64,000 nt of DNA, from contig ML986594.1 of NCBI GenBank assembly GCA_010094045.1, positions 133,228-197,227 of the forward strand, given 5' to 3'. Shown one piece after another: positions 1 through 13,000 of this stretch. This DNA comes from Lojkania enalia (lineage: Eukaryota; Ascomycota; Dothideomycetes; Pleosporales). Under the pieces are notes generated by a model, which saw nothing but the letters and a program-made list of their open reading frames with translations, had not been told where the DNA came from and did not search any database. Position 1 is the first letter of the stretch. Each line of letters opens with the position of its first letter. Made by a program: the position numbers and the translations under genes.

Positions 1-88
1 ACGTAGCACTGCCGCTCTGCGTCCTCGGTGCGCGCGGTATCATGCCCTCATCTATCCCGAGCGTATGGTCTTCGTTGTCGTGGTAGAG

Positions 89-120
<32 letters not shown>

Positions 121-911
121 TTTTTGGATGGGGTTTTATCGTGTCGTAGTGGCACATTGCGGATATGTGGAGAGAGGCGGAGGGGCAGGTCGATAGAGAG
201 TTAGGCTCATTGTGTTAGGATTGAGACATGGGGGAGAGCGATGTTTATATGCTAAGATCTAGATCTGAGGGGCAAGTTGGATAGATCGACGTGCTAGTGA
301 TTCTTGGAAATAGGATTGCTCAATCGTATATGCGAGGCTTGTAACGGCTACAAATAGTCTGGTTGCCAGGTATTTAGACGGGGTGACGAAGAGGGGAAAG
401 ATAGTGATCAAGCATTGAGTGGATACTCGCTCAATAACCAAACGGCGTACAATTTCACAAAACTTCATGAAAAGTCGCAGGGAATATTGACTATATATAA
501 TATTTTATTCAGCAAACCTTTCACCTCCAAAGTAATTCCACCACAACCGATCATCTGCCCTTAAGCAGTAGGGTGGTGGACTAGTAGCCGCGTGGGAGAC
601 CAGTCAAAAGGGCCATGTAAATCCCATATCTTAAAACCCCCAAAAAAGATTGGCGAAATGAAACGGAATAGGGACCACAACTAGAAGCATTAGCTAGGGG
701 TGTCTGTCCCGGAACATGAAACTCCCTTTCACCCAATACGGGGTGGTAGGCAAGTTCCTCTGTTTTGCCTTTTTTTTTTTTTTTTTTCTACTTCAACGTT
801 TTTTTCTTTAATTTTTTTATGGGACTTGGGCGGGACAACTTCCAAGACTAAAAGTGGGAATTTACATGAACGATACTACAAACATATCGTTAAAGATCAA
901 TTGACGGATAC
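1..911. other. non-coding interval downstream of the GPCR gene
   Basis: No ORF here has recognisable protein character. The interval holds a trinucleotide microsatellite near 90-125 and a poly-T run near 770-787. It is probably 3' flank of the GPCR gene on the minus strand and ordinary intergenic DNA. Confidence 0.6.
90..125. repeat. (GTT)n microsatellite followed by T-run
   Basis: About ten consecutive GTT units run directly into a short oligo-T tract. It is a simple-sequence repeat in intergenic DNA. Confidence 0.9.
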
Positions 912-2271
912 CTAGGTCTGCACCGGCGCCGTCACAATGACGTCTCTCTGAACATTCACTCTGATATTTGGCATGTTCGGCGCAAGCGCCGTTGGCGGCC
1001 ATTTCTGGAACTTTTCCCGCCAGGCGCTAATCGAAGTCTCCGTGATACCATAGATAATCGCGTCTGCGAAGCCTTGAACGACAATACACGCCTATTCACA
1101 AATCAGTCGAGCAGGTGAAGAGAAGAAGCCGTGTATAGGCTTACCTTGTCAACCGTGGCGATGCCAAAAGGCGCCGGCTTCCCAGTGATAGACTGGTAGA
1201 TGCGGATACTAGTTGGAATGGTCCATATCAACATGTACACCAATGGGTAGCTCATCATCTGATATGCCATCTTTTTGAGTACAGGGTTGGGTTGTCGGAC
1301 ATGTGTTGGGCCTGATATAGTACCGCTTGTTCCCTCGACATCCATGTCTTTGCTAGTCATCTCTAGAGTCGTTGAAGGATGACCCATTCGGCGAGTTGAT
1401 GACACAGATTCTGTTTCAGGCGAGAGGCTATATGGAGATTGCCCGTCGTTGAAGGACATGAATCGGTTATGTGCTTTGTATATGATGCGGTATAAGCGGA
1501 CATAGAGGCCCAGGATCGTAATAATAATGATCCAGCGAGGGAGGAAATTGGCGAGGAGACGGACACGGTCCGAGGTGAACCAGCACCCTTTGGACATGTT
1601 AGTCATCTCTAGAGGAAAAACTGCGCGAGGAACGGTAGACTCACAGGCTCCAATGTCGCCGTAGCCGTCAAGTCCAAGCCCTAAAGCAGCCCACAGCGCA
1701 GAAAAACCCCAGGGCATAGTCCATAAAATGATTCGGTGCTCTTGGATCCAGGTTGAGAGCCGCTTGTAGTTGGCTAGAATGAAGAACGTGGAGAAGGCGA
1801 TTAGAAGGACCCAGTAATCCGCTATTGCTCAATTAGACTGTGAATTGCGGATAGGATTCTGGACTGAGTTACTCACTTTGAATAACGAATAGCTGTGTCA
1901 TAAACCCATTGAAGCTACAGAACTGCTTCTGGCGCGGATCTCCAATCGGATGGCCCGATAAATTCACCACGCATGATGAGAGGAAGTTGACAGCCATCCA
2001 GAAGTCCGATATGGCAAGTCCGAGGATTAGTTGGTGGCGGAATGTCCTGACCTGTTTGAATAGCTAGTTGCAATGGTCAATCATGCCATTACTGTGATTG
2101 CCATCTGTATATACTTACACAAAAGCTCAATATAATCCACCCTGCGCCTAATATGCTCAAGGCGGAGACAGCTGCAATAGCTTGATTGAGCGTTTGCGTC
2201 TCGTACGGTTTCCGCGGCGCCGCAAGCGCAGTCCGTTCAACAATGTGCTGCAAATTCTGAGAGTCAACCAT
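912..2271 (-). CDS. cAMP-receptor-like G-protein-coupled receptor
   Basis: Five exons on the minus strand: 2271-2119, 2063-1877, 1821-1645, 1587-1145, 1091-912. All junctions have GT/AG and matching phases, giving 379 residues. Seven-helix receptor of the fungal cAMP-receptor-like class. TM1 lies near residues 31-51; exon 2 encodes the family signature FRHQLILGLAISDFWMAVN; exon 3 begins TDYWVL; a GAWCWFTSD motif spans the exon 3/4 junction; PLVYMLIWTIPTSIRIYQ is TM6; the last exon opens with TM7 (ACIVVQGFADAIIYG). A Ser/Thr-rich third intracellular loop of about 70 residues precedes TM6. By family it should couple extracellular cues to heterotrimeric G proteins at the plasma membrane; the ligand is unknown. 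The start is the first ATG before TM1. Confidence 0.9.
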
Positions 2272-3955
2272 GGTGAAAGAGAGGTGTGAATATTGAAATT
2301 GGTAACCAAGTTGGCTAGATGTTCGTCATGTTTGTGTTCATGGCTCCTTCTTATTTCCTTGAGGGTAATTCTTCAGTTCACGATTTCGAATGATTGCCTT
2401 ATCAAAGGCCACCTTTGTGACAAGGTATGGGCAAAAGAATAGCGATCGGAGCTTTGCCGAAGGCATGATATTGAGTAGGTTCTTGTCCTTATCTCCAATG
2501 GCATGAAGCAATAAAAAGCAAAGGTTGCACCCCTGGAGACTGCGAAACGGCGGAGACAATGATTAGAAAAAGAAAGACAATCAGGCTTGAGAATGCGATT
2601 GGCTGCATGTCAATATACCTAGCTTGCAATAGGCTTATTTGGCGAATTTGGGATGCTTTTGTTCTTCTGCACCTACAATTCTGGATTTCCCAATTCAGCA
2701 GCTCTCGCAGACCCAACGCCACACCCGCTCAACGGCTCAGTCTAGCACGAGACCAGGCAAAAGAAGTTGCATGTCTCTCATGAGGTTGGTATCATAAGTG
2801 GGGCGTCTTTATTCCTGAAATACGAGTCGTTTCAGGCTTGGATTGCAGTGTGGAATGCAGCCTCTTGTCAGGTTGTGGGAACATGAGAGATCTTGAGCCC
2901 TACAAACGCGCGTTCGTTAAGTTTTATTGTTCATTCCTTGTAAGAGGTCATGCCTATACTGCCATGAACTATATTGTATTGAGTACCTTGGAGAATTTCT
3001 CCAGTGATGAATGGACGCAGGAACAAGTGTAGCCACATTCATGCAGAGAGCCTAAAAGGGCCAGCATGGCGTTCCTAGTAAGGAACCCGGGGAGCTAGCC
3101 GGAGAAAAGGAATCTTCTCGTCAGTCCAGCCTACCAACCCAGATCTCCGGGAATCATGCAAGGGCATAGATAGGAGAATGTTGGGTGGCAATACGGTCTC
3201 GTGGGGTATTGCTTCAAATAACTATATGCCTCGGTTTCCTCCTCGCTTATAGTCCCCATGGATGTCATTATACCATAATCGGGTCTTGTCGTATGTCTAA
3301 GATATGCAAAGTTGAATCAATGGGAAAATTAGATAAGCCAGGAACAATCTTGGTGGGTTGCAAGATTTGTGGCGAGATCAATATGGCGGGAAACAATCTA
3401 GTGGTGCTCAAGGATCCATAATGTCCAGATCTTGGCGGTCTAGACATGCTCTTGTTGCATTGAGACGTTGGTAGTGTTCGTCTGTGTGGAATATCTGAAG
3501 AGGATTCATGTTGCTATGACGATGCATTTTGATTCTAGAAAGCTCTTCTACAATGGGAAAGGAGGGTGAAGGCTATCAAGCGATATAGAATGCCCCAATG
3601 GGACGTTCAGCGGCGTTCGAGTGTTGAAGGCTGTGACATCTCCGCGGAAGACGTGGACAGGATGGGGGAGAAATATTAGTAAGCAGATACGAGGCGAATC
3701 TCGGTTTCTACAGCAGCCCATTCTCTTGCAATCCGAGGGGGCCGAAACCGGTACACAGGGACAAACGGGCGTGGGGATGGATGGTGGGGAGGAAGTGCTT
3801 CGTAGTATGGTGACCGGGTCGTCGGATTAGACTTGAGCCGTGGTCCGAGCGCCCCGTAGCAGCAAAGGGTGTGGGTCCACAGCTCCACACGCCAAAGCGA
3901 TATCCCCAAGTCAAAACAGTCGCAAGATGCTGGATCGGGCGTGGCCCGCACGATT
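2272..3955. other. intergenic interval, GPCR to MDM1
   Basis: This is the shared upstream region of the divergent GPCR and MDM1 genes. Short ORFs on both strands have no recognisable motifs, and I see no RNA gene or mobile element. Confidence 0.6.
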
Positions 3956-6900
3956 ATGGCCTTGAAGCGCAGAGATGTAATCCTCGCCGCCGTCGCCGTC
4001 TTTATCGCCTGGGGCTATGTCACCCATTGGCAGCCCTCCCTCCGCTTCCTGCCCTATGCCTTCGTCTCCGGCGTCATCGTCACCCTCACCCTCCAAGCAT
4101 GGCTCATACTCACAACAGCCTGGCGCAAAGAATCTCGACATGTGGCGGACCACTATTACGGCCCCAGGCATGTCGCCTTTCTTGCGCCGGCCAAGTGGAA
4201 GGCTGAGAGGGAGGCCCTCACGAAGAGGTCGGCGTACATGATGGAGCCCCTCTACCCCACGTCCTTCGTCATATCCGACAGCATCGACGTGCTCATCGGC
4301 CTCATATTGCGCGATTTTGTCAAAGGCTGGTATGGCAATATAAGCAAGAGCCCCACCTTTGTAAATGAGGTTGATCGCGCCGTACGAGCTGCGTTGGGTG
4401 AGATTCGGGACCGGATACTAGCCGTGGACATGGTGGAGACGGTGGTGTCGAAAATCATACCTATGATCACCGAACACCTTAGAGCGTCATATGAAGCCGA
4501 GCGCGTCGTTCGTGGCCGGAAACTCTCTCTCAATGTCACGGAATCGGAAGAGCTCGATATGGCCATTGCTGCGAAATACAAAGACGGCCGACTGCACCCC
4601 GCTGCGTCTTTAGCATATTCAAACACCAAGATCATACAGCAACAGCATCTGCGGAGCATTGTTACTCGATTATTGCCCAAGGTCATGCCTAAGAATATGA
4701 CTACTAGCCCTGCTGTAAATGTCCTCGTCAAAGAATTGGTTGCGTGCGCTGTTTTAGCACCTGTGATGCAAATGCTTGCGGACCCAGATACTTGGAATCA
4801 GCTCATGGAGGGCTACGTGAGTACATGAATTGGTTCTAATGGCGTGCACTGACTTTGCCAGGGGCGTACATTGTTGCAAGAGCGAAAGACAGTCCAGAAG
4901 CTCCGCGCCGCCCTTGACGAACAGACCCCTCTCTCGCCGAGAACACCCAAAAATGTCCAATTCCCAAAGCTGTCTCCCGGCGACAATGAACGAAGATTCG
5001 AAAGGTTCATTCGAGCAATTAGGCAGACCAACACACTAGCGGACGCTAGGCGCTTCCGGAGTGAGATATCGAGTCAGCTACGAAAGGACTCTGCTATAGA
5101 GGGACAGGACCCTGTATACATCCGGCGTTTGGAGACCGCAAGGAGAATATTAGATCAAAAGGTTGCTAATCTATCTGCTGGAGGGTCGGTTCGAGCAAAG
5201 GTTACAGCTCAAGAGAAGTCCAAGCACAAGCGAAGGTCGTCCAAGTTCGAAAATGCATCTTTGCGAGAAGTATTATATGACGCCTCCGGCTTGTCATGTT
5301 TCATGGAATACATGGATCGTTTGAATCTAATGCGTTTAGTGCAATTTTGGATTGTCGTCGATGGCTTTCGAAACCCACTAGAACAAGATACAGATGAGCC
5401 TGTTGAACACCTTGGATCGCTACCTGCTTGGAAAGACTCTGATCGGACAGATCTTGCCCAGATTAACGAAGCATATCTATCAAAACCGGAACTCAAGATA
5501 CTACCCGAAGCACGCCAAGCGGTCTCAGAGTTTCTCAGAGCCGGCCGCGCTGCCACGCCTCAGCAATACTTCAACGCAAGACGCGCTCTTCTCAGAGCTC
5601 AGACAGCCGTTTATGATGAGCTGCATGAACCCCACTTTCGAAGGTTTAAAAAGTCTGATCTCTACTACAAGTGGCTAGCAATAGACGAAGCTGCAAATGC
5701 GACAACGAGTCCTATAAAGACGAAATTCATAGCCCAAACCCTCGACAACCCCGCTACTGCAGCACCTCCCAAATTGACACGAGCCCAATCTGGGCCAAAA
5801 GGCGCACTACAGGTACCAGACCTTCGTGGAGCCGTGGCTTCTTCCTCCGATTTGAAAAGCCAGGGCAAAATCAAAGACGCTGATCCTCCGCTTCGCCGCT
5901 CCTTAGATGGTTCTGCACCTGCACGAGCACCGCTCTTTGATGACGATTATGATAGCGACCCGCTTACACGCTCAACCGCCAGTTTCGACTCCGATATAGA
6001 ACCCTCTCGACCTAATGGGAGCGATCCGAACGTCGTCGACGTAATGCAGTCAGCATTGAATGACATCATGGGTAACGAGCCCGAAGGCTCACTGTTCTAC
6101 GACCCAGATGCAAACTCCCTTCAAGACAATGACTCGATGAGAGGATCCATAGACGTCCCAAGAGCCCTGTCGCCAAATCCATCCACGATGCAAAAGAAGG
6201 AGAAGCCAAGCATAGCATCCCTTGGTCTCGTTGGTGAACCCAGGACGCGTGGCGTTTTCAATGACAATTTGTTCGGCGACGAAGACGAGAAATTTCTTGA
6301 AGACGAAATAGAAGAGATTAGTCCCCACCAGACTACCGAAGAGGACGAAATACACGAAGCCGCCCCTGGCGACCTTGGGTTAGCTGAAGCTATCGATGCG
6401 CTTACCTCCGATATCGAACGCTTAGTCACGCAAGAATCCATTGTAGACTCTCTGACGTCCAAAGCCGAGCTTACGAATAACGCTGCCGAGCTCAGAATTT
6501 TACGCAAGTCCAAAGCAAGCTTGCAGCGGGAGATTCAGAGGAAAGAGTTGCAACGGCAGCAATACATTGTCCAAGAAAGCGATAACAGCTTGTATGGCCG
6601 TGCGACCGTCTTCATTCAATCCATCATGGTGGGCAACGAGGAAGACGGAAAAGAATTTGCTATGTGTAAGTCTATACCTATTTCAGGGGGGGGATAATGT
6701 TTAACGTCGACAGATGTTATCGAGGTACGTAGGCGTGCTGGCGATCAAATGCCTGCTGCTGCTTGGGTCATCACGCGAAGATATAGCGAGTTCCACGAAT
6801 TAAACAAGCGTCTCCGTGCGAAATTCCCGCAAGTCCGCAATTTGGAGTTTCCTCGTCGGCAGATGATGCTCAAGCTGCAGAAGGACTTCTTGCAAAAGCG

Positions 6901-7854
6901 TAGAATTGGACTTGAAAAGTATTTACGGGTAGGTTGCACAATAGTGAGTCCTAGGGGACAATCCTACTAATTGTGAATATTCAGGAGCTCCTCCTTATAC
7001 CAGCAGTATGCCGCAGCCGCGAGTTTCGAGCTTTCTTATCACAACAAACGATCTCCTCAACGGGTGCGGACTTGGCCCATGGAGCTGAGGGCCAAGACTT
7101 CGTTACCCGCATCTACAACTCTGTTGCAGACGGCATGGATGAGTTCCTCGGCAATATACCAGTCCTTGATCAACTTTCTGTGGCAGGTCAGAACCTAATT
7201 TCCGCCGCAACGAATCAACTTTCCGCCAATGGTGCTCCACCATCTAGTTTGCCGACATCACCTGTCCTAGCAGTTGAACCCAACACGGACGCTGAAGCTG
7301 AAGCCGAGTTACTCGCATTTGAGAACAAGGAACTTGAGCCATTCGTAAAGCCCATTTGCGACATCTTTCTTGAAACATTCGAGCTGAACCGCGAAAACAA
7401 TTGGCTGCGGGGCCGAGCCGTTGTCGTCGTCCTACATCAACTCCTTGGCGGTACGATTGAACGAAAAGTGCGCGAGAGCTTCGACTCGTATATGTCCGAA
7501 GATAGTATCGCGAAGTACATCGACATGCTCAAGGATAACATGTGGCCTGGCGGACAATTCAAACAAGGTAGCATCGAGCGTACAGCTGGGGAGAGAGCGA
7601 AGAGTAGGAAGGAGGCCGGCGTCGTGCTGGCGACGCTGATACCAGAATTGGCCGCTAGCGTGGTGGGAAGGAGTAATGCGCAGAGTGCGAGTCGGAGGCT
7701 ACTTGCTACAGTTAATAATCAAAGGTTGAAGTAAGTAAATCTATTTATCCTTAATCAGAGGCTTTACTGATTATTGATTGGTAGTACGCATCTCGCATTC
7801 ACGCTCTTGGATGAAATGATCCAGGTGCTGTTCCCGGATGTCCTAATCAAGTGA
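3956..7854 (+). CDS. MDM1: MDM1-type sorting nexin (PXA-RGS-PX-nexin C)
   Basis: Five exons: 3956-4816, 4862-6665, 6714-6928, 6985-7730, 7785-7854, all phases consistent, 1,231 residues (usual for fungal Mdm1). The N-terminus carries two hydrophobic segments (about residues 8-57), expected to anchor it in the ER. A PXA domain follows (about 95-280). An RGS-like domain starts near residue 420 (LREVLYDASGLSCFMEYMD). A disordered acidic linker leads to a PX domain from about 865 (RRYSEFHELNKRLRAKFP) and a C-terminal nexin domain (WLRGRAVVVVLHQLLGGTIE). Yeast Mdm1 and animal SNX13/14/25 tether the ER to vacuoles or lysosomes and bind phosphoinositides or lipid droplets; the same role is inferred here. 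The start gives an N-terminus beginning directly at the membrane segment. Confidence 0.95.
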
Positions 7855-8373
7855 GGAAGATGAAGCATGGTTGGCGTTCGGAGATGTAGATTGGTTATTG
7901 CATTGTTCATGGCGTTATATTTTTCGGAACCAATGATGATATCTTGACTACTCTCTTTTTTAGGAAGGTTGAAGTGTGAGTTGAATCATCAAGGATTCAG
8001 AAACGCCCATTGCTCAGACCCCGGTTTTCGACCGATTATTCAACCCCGCATGTTCGTCCATTATTCGTTCATGAGCTGCTTTGCGTATTTCGACGTAGCC
8101 GAGTAGCCGGGGCGCAATATAAAATTAGTAGACGTTGTAATTGTGAGTTTGTGATCTCCGAGCCTTTTAGTCGGATCCGTGTTGTGCTGCAGACGCTTCT
8201 CTGTGATCGCTACGGAGAGGAATGAAAGATATAGCTTGCTCGCAGATGAATGTGCTTCTATCTCGCCCTCTATTCTTGGTGTTTCATTTGGACGGGAACA
8301 TTTGGTGTTTATCATTTCGAAAGTAGTTTGCTGATTTGGAAAGCGGGAAATAGGATTTGGGAAGACGACGACA
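7855..8373. other. intergenic interval, MDM1 to dehydrogenase
   Basis: Downstream flank of MDM1 and upstream flank of the dehydrogenase gene on the same strand. I see nothing beyond short unsupported ORFs. Confidence 0.6.
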
Positions 8374-9666
8374 ATGGGACAAACGCTATCTGCGTTTTGG
8401 GACCAGACTTTTTTGATTCCGGAGCCGGGGTTTAGGGAGAGGGATTTGTGCGATCAGACGGGCAAGGTTGGTCTAATAATCTCTTTACATCATGCATCTC
8501 AATACTGCAACTGAAACGCTCAAAAATTAACGACCACCTCCAGGTCCACATCATAACCGGCGGCTACGCCGGCATCGGCCTCGAACTAGCCAAACTCCTC
8601 TACCAGCGAAACGCCACTCTGTATCTTGCGGGCCGCAGCCCCAGCAAAGCCGCATCCGCCATTGCCTCCCTAACATCCCCTTCCACAGCCTCAAAAGGCA
8701 GGGTAGAGTTCCTACACCTCGATCTCGCAGACCTATCGTCCATAAAATCCTCCGTGGACAAGTTCTTTATGAAAGAGAAGAGGTTGGATGTCCTAGTCAA
8801 CAATGCAGGCATCATGGTACCTCCAGCAGGTATGAAGAGTAAGCAAGGCTGGGATCTGCAGCTCGCGACGAATGTATACGGACCGTGGTTGTTTACTTAT
8901 TTCTTGCTACCCATCTTGATTCGGACAGCGAGAAATGCGGAAACGGGGACTGTAAGGGTGGTGTGGGCGGCGAGTTTTGGAGCGGAGCTGGCACCGAGGG
9001 GTGGAGTGGTGTTTGATGGCAAGGAGGGTATTAGCGTAGAGGGGATGAAGGTAGAAGAGGTGTATTGTAGTACTAAGGCGGCGAATATTTTGTTGGGGGT
9101 TGAGACTGCGAGAAGGTATAGCGATAGGGGAATTGTGTCAAATGTAAGTGATGTAAATTTTTTATTTTTTTAATTTTTTTTTTTTTTTTTTTTTAATTTA
9201 TTTATGTGTAGGGGTTCGTTTGCTGATTTGAATAGAGTTTCAATCCGGGGAACTTGGCGAGCGAGTTGGATAGGTATTCGAGTTGGTGGCAGGTTTTACT
9301 TATGAATATGTTGAGATATCCGGCGCGTATGGGTGCGTATACGGAGCTCTTTGCCGGTAAGTTACGCCCTTTGTGATTTCCAGCCCATTGTTCTTTCTTC
9401 TTTTTTCTCTCTTTTTGTTTCCGATTTTTTAGCTATATTCTTTAGCTGTATGGCAGCTTCATGATTTGTAATTTTGGTTAATTGTTTTAGGATGGTCTTC
9501 TGAAATCACGCCGGAGAAGAATGGCTGTTACATTATTCCTTGGGGAAGGATTGGCGGGTATAACACTAGTCTACAGAAAGCGGTAAATAGGGCTGAGGAC
9601 GGTGGGGAAGGGAGGGCAGAGAAACTTTGGGAGGCTTGTGAGAAAGTTTGTAAGGAGTTTATCTAA
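8374..9666 (+). CDS. short-chain dehydrogenase/reductase (retinol-dehydrogenase-like)
   Basis: Four exons: 8374-8466, 8544-9143, 9236-9356, 9491-9666, 329 residues. The first donor is the weak GTTGGT, but the junction places the typical N-terminus (MGQTLSAFWDQTFFIPEPGF) directly before the first Rossmann strand. TGGYAGIG (about 36-43) is the NAD(P)-binding glycine motif, NNAG (117-120) the family structural motif, and Ser175, Tyr205 and Lys209 (in YCSTK) the catalytic set. An NPGNLAS stretch after the catalytic domain and a C-terminal PWGRIG motif match the fungal subfamily resembling WW-domain oxidoreductase/retinol dehydrogenase. It should be an NADP-dependent oxidoreductase acting on a carbonyl or alcohol; the substrate cannot be told. 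The third intron lies next to long T-runs. Confidence 0.9.
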
Positions 9667-10028
9667 AATAGTAGACGGATTAGGTATGGGCTCAGGACGG
9701 TGGAAATAGAATCTAGGAGGGAGGGAAAGAGGTGCTGACTTTTCTGTTGCTAACATGAAGTCTTAGGTTATTCAAAACTTCCTCTCCTTTGACAATTTGG
9801 GTTCTGTGATAATAGAATTACATATGGTTGTTAACGAATTAGACAGCTAATGTAATTTAAGCGCTTTTGTGCGGTTATCTCAAGCGTGCACCGGCATAAA
9901 TTTGTGCTTGCATGCATTGCAAATGTACTAATCACATGGTAGCCAAGCCATTCCTCTCCTAATACATAGACTATCATTTAATTCAACAGAATATGGATGC
10001 TGAATTAGAATTAAACCCCTGAGAGATG
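9667..10028. other. intergenic interval between convergent genes
   Basis: The short stretch between the ends of the dehydrogenase gene and the patatin fusion gene should contain both 3' UTRs. No further gene is visible. Confidence 0.6.
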
Positions 10029-13000
10029 TTATGTACTTTCGAGTTTCCAAACTTCTTCAAAGGTCCAAGGACTGTTGCCGATATGATGTCCCGTATCCCC
10101 CGACCCAAGAGTGATTGAAAATGCCCCATCTTCATCTACTACCGCGAGATCGAAATCTAGTTGAAAATCAACGCCGTTTCGAACGTTTTCAAGCTCGAAA
10201 CTCGGAATCTCAATAGTTCTACCACACACAATGAATTCCCGCTTCTGCATGAAACACCCTCCGATGGCTTTGATCTGGTATTTATGTTCTAGGCGACAAT
10301 GAATGGAACCCTTGACCTGATAGCTATTTACGGCCACCTTAGCACTTTCGTGGATTCTGAAGTAGAACAGAGATGCAACTAAAGCATCTGCAGCTTTCTG
10401 TAGGCTGTCAAACTCCACACCGCCTAACTCAAATCCGGCTTCAGTTTGCTGTTCAAGTTTGTCTACTTCCGAAATATCAGCAAGGTCTGGAAGCGAAGCA
10501 ACTTTCAAATTTAGTCGATGGAACCTCGAACGTTCTTCATTTAGTCCTGAGTTGAATCTGCGCCACTGCACTTCTGTATCTAAAGTGTTCATAAAGGACG
10601 AGAATGATCTTCCGAGGAAACCAGAAAGCTTTGCTGTCCAGTTAGCCTGTTTTTCGACCGGTGGATCGTCTCTGCGACCGGTACCGATGGAAACAACTAG
10701 ATCGTCGCGTGGTCTACCTGGCCATATAGCATGAGATTCATTCATTGCGAGCTCGATGGGATTGTTGTAATTTAGCCCTCCATCTTGGAAATAACCGTTT
10801 GCCGTATTGTACGCTTTGAAGTACATGGGTGCAGCGGATGTACATCTTGCACTATATCAGAAACATCAGTACTTTGCTACTGGAAGAGTTAAAAAATTAT
10901 CCTTACGCTTCCCAGACGTTCAAGTCAAGATGTGGGTGATCTTCTCGATAAACTCTTACTCCTGTACATACTTAGCGTTGAGTTGTTCTTTGCCTCGGAC
11001 TCTTCAGGTACTCACTATTTTCTGTTTCCATCCGGTTATAGTTCGCGAGGATGAATGCTTCGTTTGTCATGCACGCCGTGGTTGTAACAGCAACCTTCAA
11101 AGCCCTCTGCTGATCACCGCTACGCGAGGCCTCCTTCCATCCGCAATTACCAAAAAGAGTGGGGGGCGATGCATCCCCAAATGCGGTCTTGAGCTGTTCC
11201 TCGATTGCGTCTGTTCTGTACATACTATCGTTGAAATAGGTTATGAGCCAGCTAAAAATAGGAAGTGACGAGCCATTATGCCGTTTAAATGACTCTTTGG
11301 CGAGTTTCTTGAAAGTTGCACAAGTTTTACTAGCAGACCAGAGGTTACAACCCAAGCCCAAGGCAATGATTCCACCTGTATTCATGAGTAATCTAATAAC
11401 TTGAAGCTCGAAGCATAAATACCTGTGCTAGTCCCTACAATCATGTCGAAGAATTGATGAATTGGGATATCAAGCCTAGTCTGCTTCTCAAGCATCTCGA
11501 GAATCTTGACGGAGATGATGCCTCGAACCCCACCCCCGTCTAAGCTTAATACCCTAGGGCCAACACAGGCAGGCATAAAGCGAATTTCCCAAGGCCGACC
11601 GTAAACTGCTGTATTACCCTGACAAAGAGGGCATACTTTAACGTAAAACAATGTGTCATCCCGGGAGTCCCTCTCACCAATCCTTTTCACGCATTTCTCG
11701 CATAGAGCATGGCGGCAGGGTAAGACATAATGTGGAATGGACATGAGACAGCATAAGCAGGTTTTGTTGGACGCGATAGAACACCAAAGTTTCCTCTCGG
11801 TAGCCAGAGTTAGCATATGCTCTTTCAACACGGCAGCCTTATATTCCGATGGGGTGTTTTTGTGCTGAGACAGCTTCTGCGCCCTTACCCGGAAGGCAAG
11901 TCCAATTGAATCAACAAACGCAATCTGTGTGGCTGAGTTATAAGGCAACTGAAATTCCCCGGGGCCCAATAGCCGGCCATTGCTATCTTGATGGCCTTTT
12001 CTATGGCCGTTTCTAGAATTTGCGCAATAAGTACCGTTCAAGTGGAACGCACAAGCTGCGGTAGAGTAATGACGCTCGTACGCAGAATAGCAATGTGACT
12101 TGAGCTCGGACTCAAATATTGTAGTTGGGTGAGGAACTATGGGCGAATCAATCTTTGGTTGTCCGGTCAAATCAAGGAGCGCTTACTAAATTCTCTCTCG
12201 AGCGTTGCTAGTGACAAGAATGATGCCACTAGACGGATGGTTCTATCTTCATTCCTTTCCGTGTCGCTGCTGTTACCTCTAGCAAATTTGCTAGCTTTGA
12301 GGTCCATCAGATGTGTAATGTGTTGTGATATAGCAACTGGCAGCGGGCAATTAGCCTTTGATTCTTCATAAAAGTCAAACGGACTATCTGGAGAGGTGCA
12401 GAAGTGAGTGAACGCGCGGTTAAAGTACGTCTGGAGCTGCACAGAATTTAGCTGACTCCAGGAACCCTCTTTCTGTGCTTGGATGTGAGTGGCTCCCACC
12501 ACAATGCGATTTCTCAGTTGCTCAATTTGACGATATAATATATCGGGAGCAGTATGGTTCTTATCTGGAATATACACGACACGGATCTCGTCGAAGTAGA
12601 ACTGAGCGATATCATGAATCGAGTCTAGCTCCTTTGATGGAGGAACAGGTGCTTGTATCCATTTTTTTATGATCTCCTTAATCTCCGGGCTAAACTCTGT
12701 GGCTTGTTTCGCCCTAGATAGAATTCCCTTTGTTGCTTCATCTTCGTCGAGCCACTCATTTGGATGTCCACGTGTGCCATTTAGAATGATGATTGCGTAA
12801 GGCAACGTAGGCTGGTTTATGGTCCTAGCAAGGACTTTGTCGGCCCAAATTACGAGTTTCTCAAGCGTATTCTCTACAATGTTGGTCTGTTGGGTGACAA
12901 AGCACACGACATCGCTGAATGAATAAAGTATGCGAGGATACAAATCCTCGACGCAATATCTTCGGGTGGGCACAGACTCACCGACTATTTTCGAAGGGAA